In this document: one piece after another, positions 7,036 to 7,159 of the stretch
How positions within the stretch are numbered: position 1 is the stretch's first letter
Layout: the number at the start of each line of letters is the position of its first letter
Notes under the pieces: generated by a model
The model's input: only the letters and a program-made list of their open reading frames with translations
Databases searched by the model: none
Told to the model about the DNA's origin: nothing
NCBI GenBank assembly: GCA_003560175.1
Contig: PWIZ01000368.1
Location: 1-7,159, forward strand
DNA from: Halomonas sp.
GTDB lineage: Bacteria; Pseudomonadota; Gammaproteobacteria; Pseudomonadales; Halomonadaceae
Direction of reading: 5' to 3'
Length of the DNA stretch: 7,159 nucleotides
Program-made: the position numbers and the translations under genes

Positions 7036-7159
7036 CCCTGACCGAGGCCGCGCTGCGCTACAACCGCGTCACCATCGCCGGCCTGCTGGTGGTGCTGCTG
7101 GGCGCGGTGATCAGCTACCTCTCCATCTCCCGGGCCGAGGATCCGGCGGTCACCGTGCG
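7032..7159 (+). CDS. RND efflux permease, N-terminal fragment cut by the window end
   Basis: Only 42 complete codons are visible. The peptide begins MTLTEAALRYNRVTIAG, then has one hydrophobic segment at about residues 13-33 (rich in Val, Leu, Gly) and SRAEDPAVTV. This is the pattern of the first transmembrane helix and start of the porter domain in AcrB-superfamily proton-driven pumps. The [AN]EDP motif after the helix fits the subgroup of drug-type pumps with that signature rather than CzcA-like metal pumps or classical AcrB, though the fragment is too short to be sure. GTG 7032 overlaps the adaptor stop as GTGA and has GGGGAGG seven bases upstream. A complete gene should run about 1000 codons beyond the window. 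Confidence 0.9.
   Translation, partial: MTLTEAALRYNRVTIAGLLVVLLGAVISYLSISRAEDPAVTV

Overview
The window looks like chromosomal DNA from a high-GC gammaproteobacterium. Third codon positions are overwhelmingly G or C. The topoisomerase I resembles the enterobacterial and Pseudomonas proteins along its whole length, and a DUF6586-like gene follows topA as I recall it doing in Pseudomonas. A Halomonas-like member of the Oceanospirillales is my best guess, but that is inference. All genes read on the + strand.

Layout. Positions 1-233 hold the 3' end of a gene whose protein ends in a 7-residue Lys/Ala/Asp/Pro repeat and a basic tail. A perfect GC-rich hairpin (258-289) follows and probably ends that transcript. 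Positions 290-479 are non-coding leader and promoter region for topA. topA (480-3119) is complete, with its catalytic residues and three four-cysteine zinc fingers. A small DUF6586-like gene (3116-3580) overlaps its stop codon by 4 bp. A 66-bp gap then carries a good sigma70-type promoter with an AAACA-GT-TGTTT palindrome in its spacer, the usual place for a TetR-family operator. Downstream is a tripartite RND efflux operon: a TolC-like outer-membrane channel (3647-5878), a lipoprotein periplasmic adaptor (5875-7035) and the first 42 codons of the inner-membrane RND permease (7032 to the window end). These genes overlap by 4 bp at each junction (ATGA, GTGA) and have strong Shine-Dalgarno sites, so they are almost certainly co-transcribed and translationally coupled.

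How the genes work together. TopA relaxes negative supercoils; the coupled small gene has no known function. The three efflux proteins should form one proton-driven pump spanning both membranes. Its substrate cannot be read from the sequence.

The most unusual item is the channel protein. It is about 250 residues longer than an ordinary TolC/OprM protein, and the extra N-terminal part resembles the C-terminal lobe of an ABC-type substrate-binding protein (PF04392-like). I saw no CRISPR array, tRNA, rRNA, insertion sequence or defence system, and no wholly new system beyond this domain fusion and the putative operator.
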